In this document: piece after piece, positions 6,461 to 7,110 of the stretch | Position numbering within the stretch: the first letter of the stretch is position 1 | How the letters are laid out: each line of letters begins with the position of its first letter | Assembly (NCBI GenBank): GCA_017528675.1 | Contig: JAFXOO010000151.1 | Coordinates: 1 to 7,110, forward strand | Length of the DNA: 7,110 bases | DNA from: Oscillospiraceae bacterium | GTDB lineage: Bacteria > Bacillota > Clostridia > Oscillospirales > Ruminococcaceae | Reading direction: 5' to 3' | The notes under the pieces: model-generated | What the model was told of the DNA's origin: nothing | The model's database searches: none | Seen by the model: the letters and a program-made list of their open reading frames with translations, nothing else | Made by a program: the position numbers and the translations under genes

Positions 6461-7110
6461 TCAGTACTGTACGCCCAGAAGGGCATCGAGAAACTCATAG
6501 CCGTCATTCCGGACAAGGCGGACTTTCGTCTGCAATGCCTGCTCCACGTCACTGATGGTGTAATCATCGAGGAACACCTCGCTGTCACGGCGAATCATGG
6601 CCGAGGACAGCAGCAGCTCCTCACCGAGGTGCTGTCCCCTGAGCTGGGCGATGAGATCCTGCCCGGTGATAAGACCGGTCACGGTAATCATCTCCCCGAA
6701 GAAATCGTTCCGGATGGGGTACATATGCACCGTCAGACCGGGGAATGCAGCTTCCGCCTCGTCCGCCAGGCTGCGCAGGAATCCGTAGGGTGACCTGCCC
6801 GTTGCGATGCTCACCGATCTTGGCAGATGGTCAGCCCCGGCATCCGGGAGGGCTTCGTGAAATTCATCCGCCAGAGAACGCAACAGACCGACGCCGTTTT
6901 CATACTGCGGGTAGTCCTCATAATACGCCGCATCAGGGATTTCCCGCCCCGCCATCAGAAAGAACTCATCCGAGGGGAATACCGCCCGTGTGCCGTGCTC
7001 TGCAAGGAACTGCGCCTGAAAGCGTTCAATGAGGTCGAGCGCTTCGCCGGCCGTCCGGGCAGTAAACGGCGTGAGCGGATAGAGGCCCTTGCGGTGCCTG
7101 GACAGGCCGA
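6461..7110 (-). CDS. DUF512-domain protein, C-terminal part (N-terminus outside window)
   Basis: The frame is open from the TGA at 6461 to the window edge, giving 215 residues. An internal ATG at 6955 should not be taken as the start, since the upstream in-frame sequence is clearly family sequence. The visible part matches the DUF512 domain (PF04459): GLSRHRKGLYPLTPF, then FPSDEFFLMAGREIP, YYEDYPQYENGVGLLR, a Rossmann-like SVSIATGRSPYGFL, and VTGLITGQDLI, SSAMIRRDSEVFLDD and DVEQAL near the end. Complete members are about 430-460 residues, with a PDZ-like N-terminus and a radical-SAM-like middle that would carry the iron-sulfur cysteines. The visible half contains no cysteine, as expected. 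The function is not established. It is the first visible gene of the der-plsY operon, and I recall this position next to der in many Clostridia. Confidence 0.88.
   Translation of the reverse strand, partial: GLSRHRKGLYPLTPFTARTAGEALDLIERFQAQFLAEHGTRAVFPSDEFFLMAGREIPDAAYYEDYPQYENGVGLLRSLADEFHEALPDAGADHLPRSVSIATGRSPYGFLRSLADEAEAAFPGLTVHMYPIRNDFFGEMITVTGLITGQDLIAQLRGQHLGEELLLSSAMIRRDSEVFLDDYTISDVEQALQTKVRLVRNDGYEFLDALLGVQY

Noticed and set aside
6953..6955. ATG 6955 as the start of the last gene
   Set aside because: In-frame sequence upstream (GLSRHRKGLYPLTPF and FPSDEFF) is characteristic DUF512 sequence, so the gene continues past the window edge.

Overview
The window looks like chromosome from a Clostridia-type Firmicute, most likely a gut Oscillospirales/Ruminococcus-like organism. 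The reasons are strong AGGAGG-type Shine-Dalgarno sites, a perfect CIRCE operator in front of groES-groEL, a DUF512 protein next to der and plsY (an arrangement I recall as common in Clostridia), and a base composition that looks moderately GC-rich by eye. The genus assignment is inference. Every supported gene lies on the minus strand, so transcription runs from position 7110 down towards 1.

Positions 7110 to 2085 hold six very tightly packed genes: a DUF512 protein (its N-terminal part lies outside the window), a GNAT acetyltransferase, a YhfC-type intramembrane protease-like protein with a TTG start, the ribosome-assembly GTPase Der, the glycerol-3-phosphate acyltransferase PlsY, and a protein with a suppressor-of-fused (SUFU)-like C-terminal domain. 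The gaps are 9, 4, 13, 12 and 3 bases. Most Shine-Dalgarno sites overlap or touch the preceding stop codon, so this reads as one operon with coupled translation. Its promoter is outside the window.

Positions 2084 to 1925 are the only sizeable intergenic stretch (160 bases). It holds a weak terminator-like hairpin, a short direct repeat, a sigma-A-type promoter and the CIRCE operator. After it comes the heat-shock operon groES (1924-1634) and groEL (1541 to beyond position 1), which encodes the co-chaperonin and chaperonin. GroEL is cut by the window edge at about residue 513, so only its last roughly 30 residues are missing.

Most of the window is ordinary housekeeping sequence. I do not see a clear, undescribed multi-gene system. 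The less ordinary content is the set of accessory genes in the der-plsY operon: the GNAT and YhfC genes between the DUF512 gene and der, and the SUFU-like gene between plsY and groESL. I see no mobile elements, CRISPR arrays, tRNAs or rRNAs.
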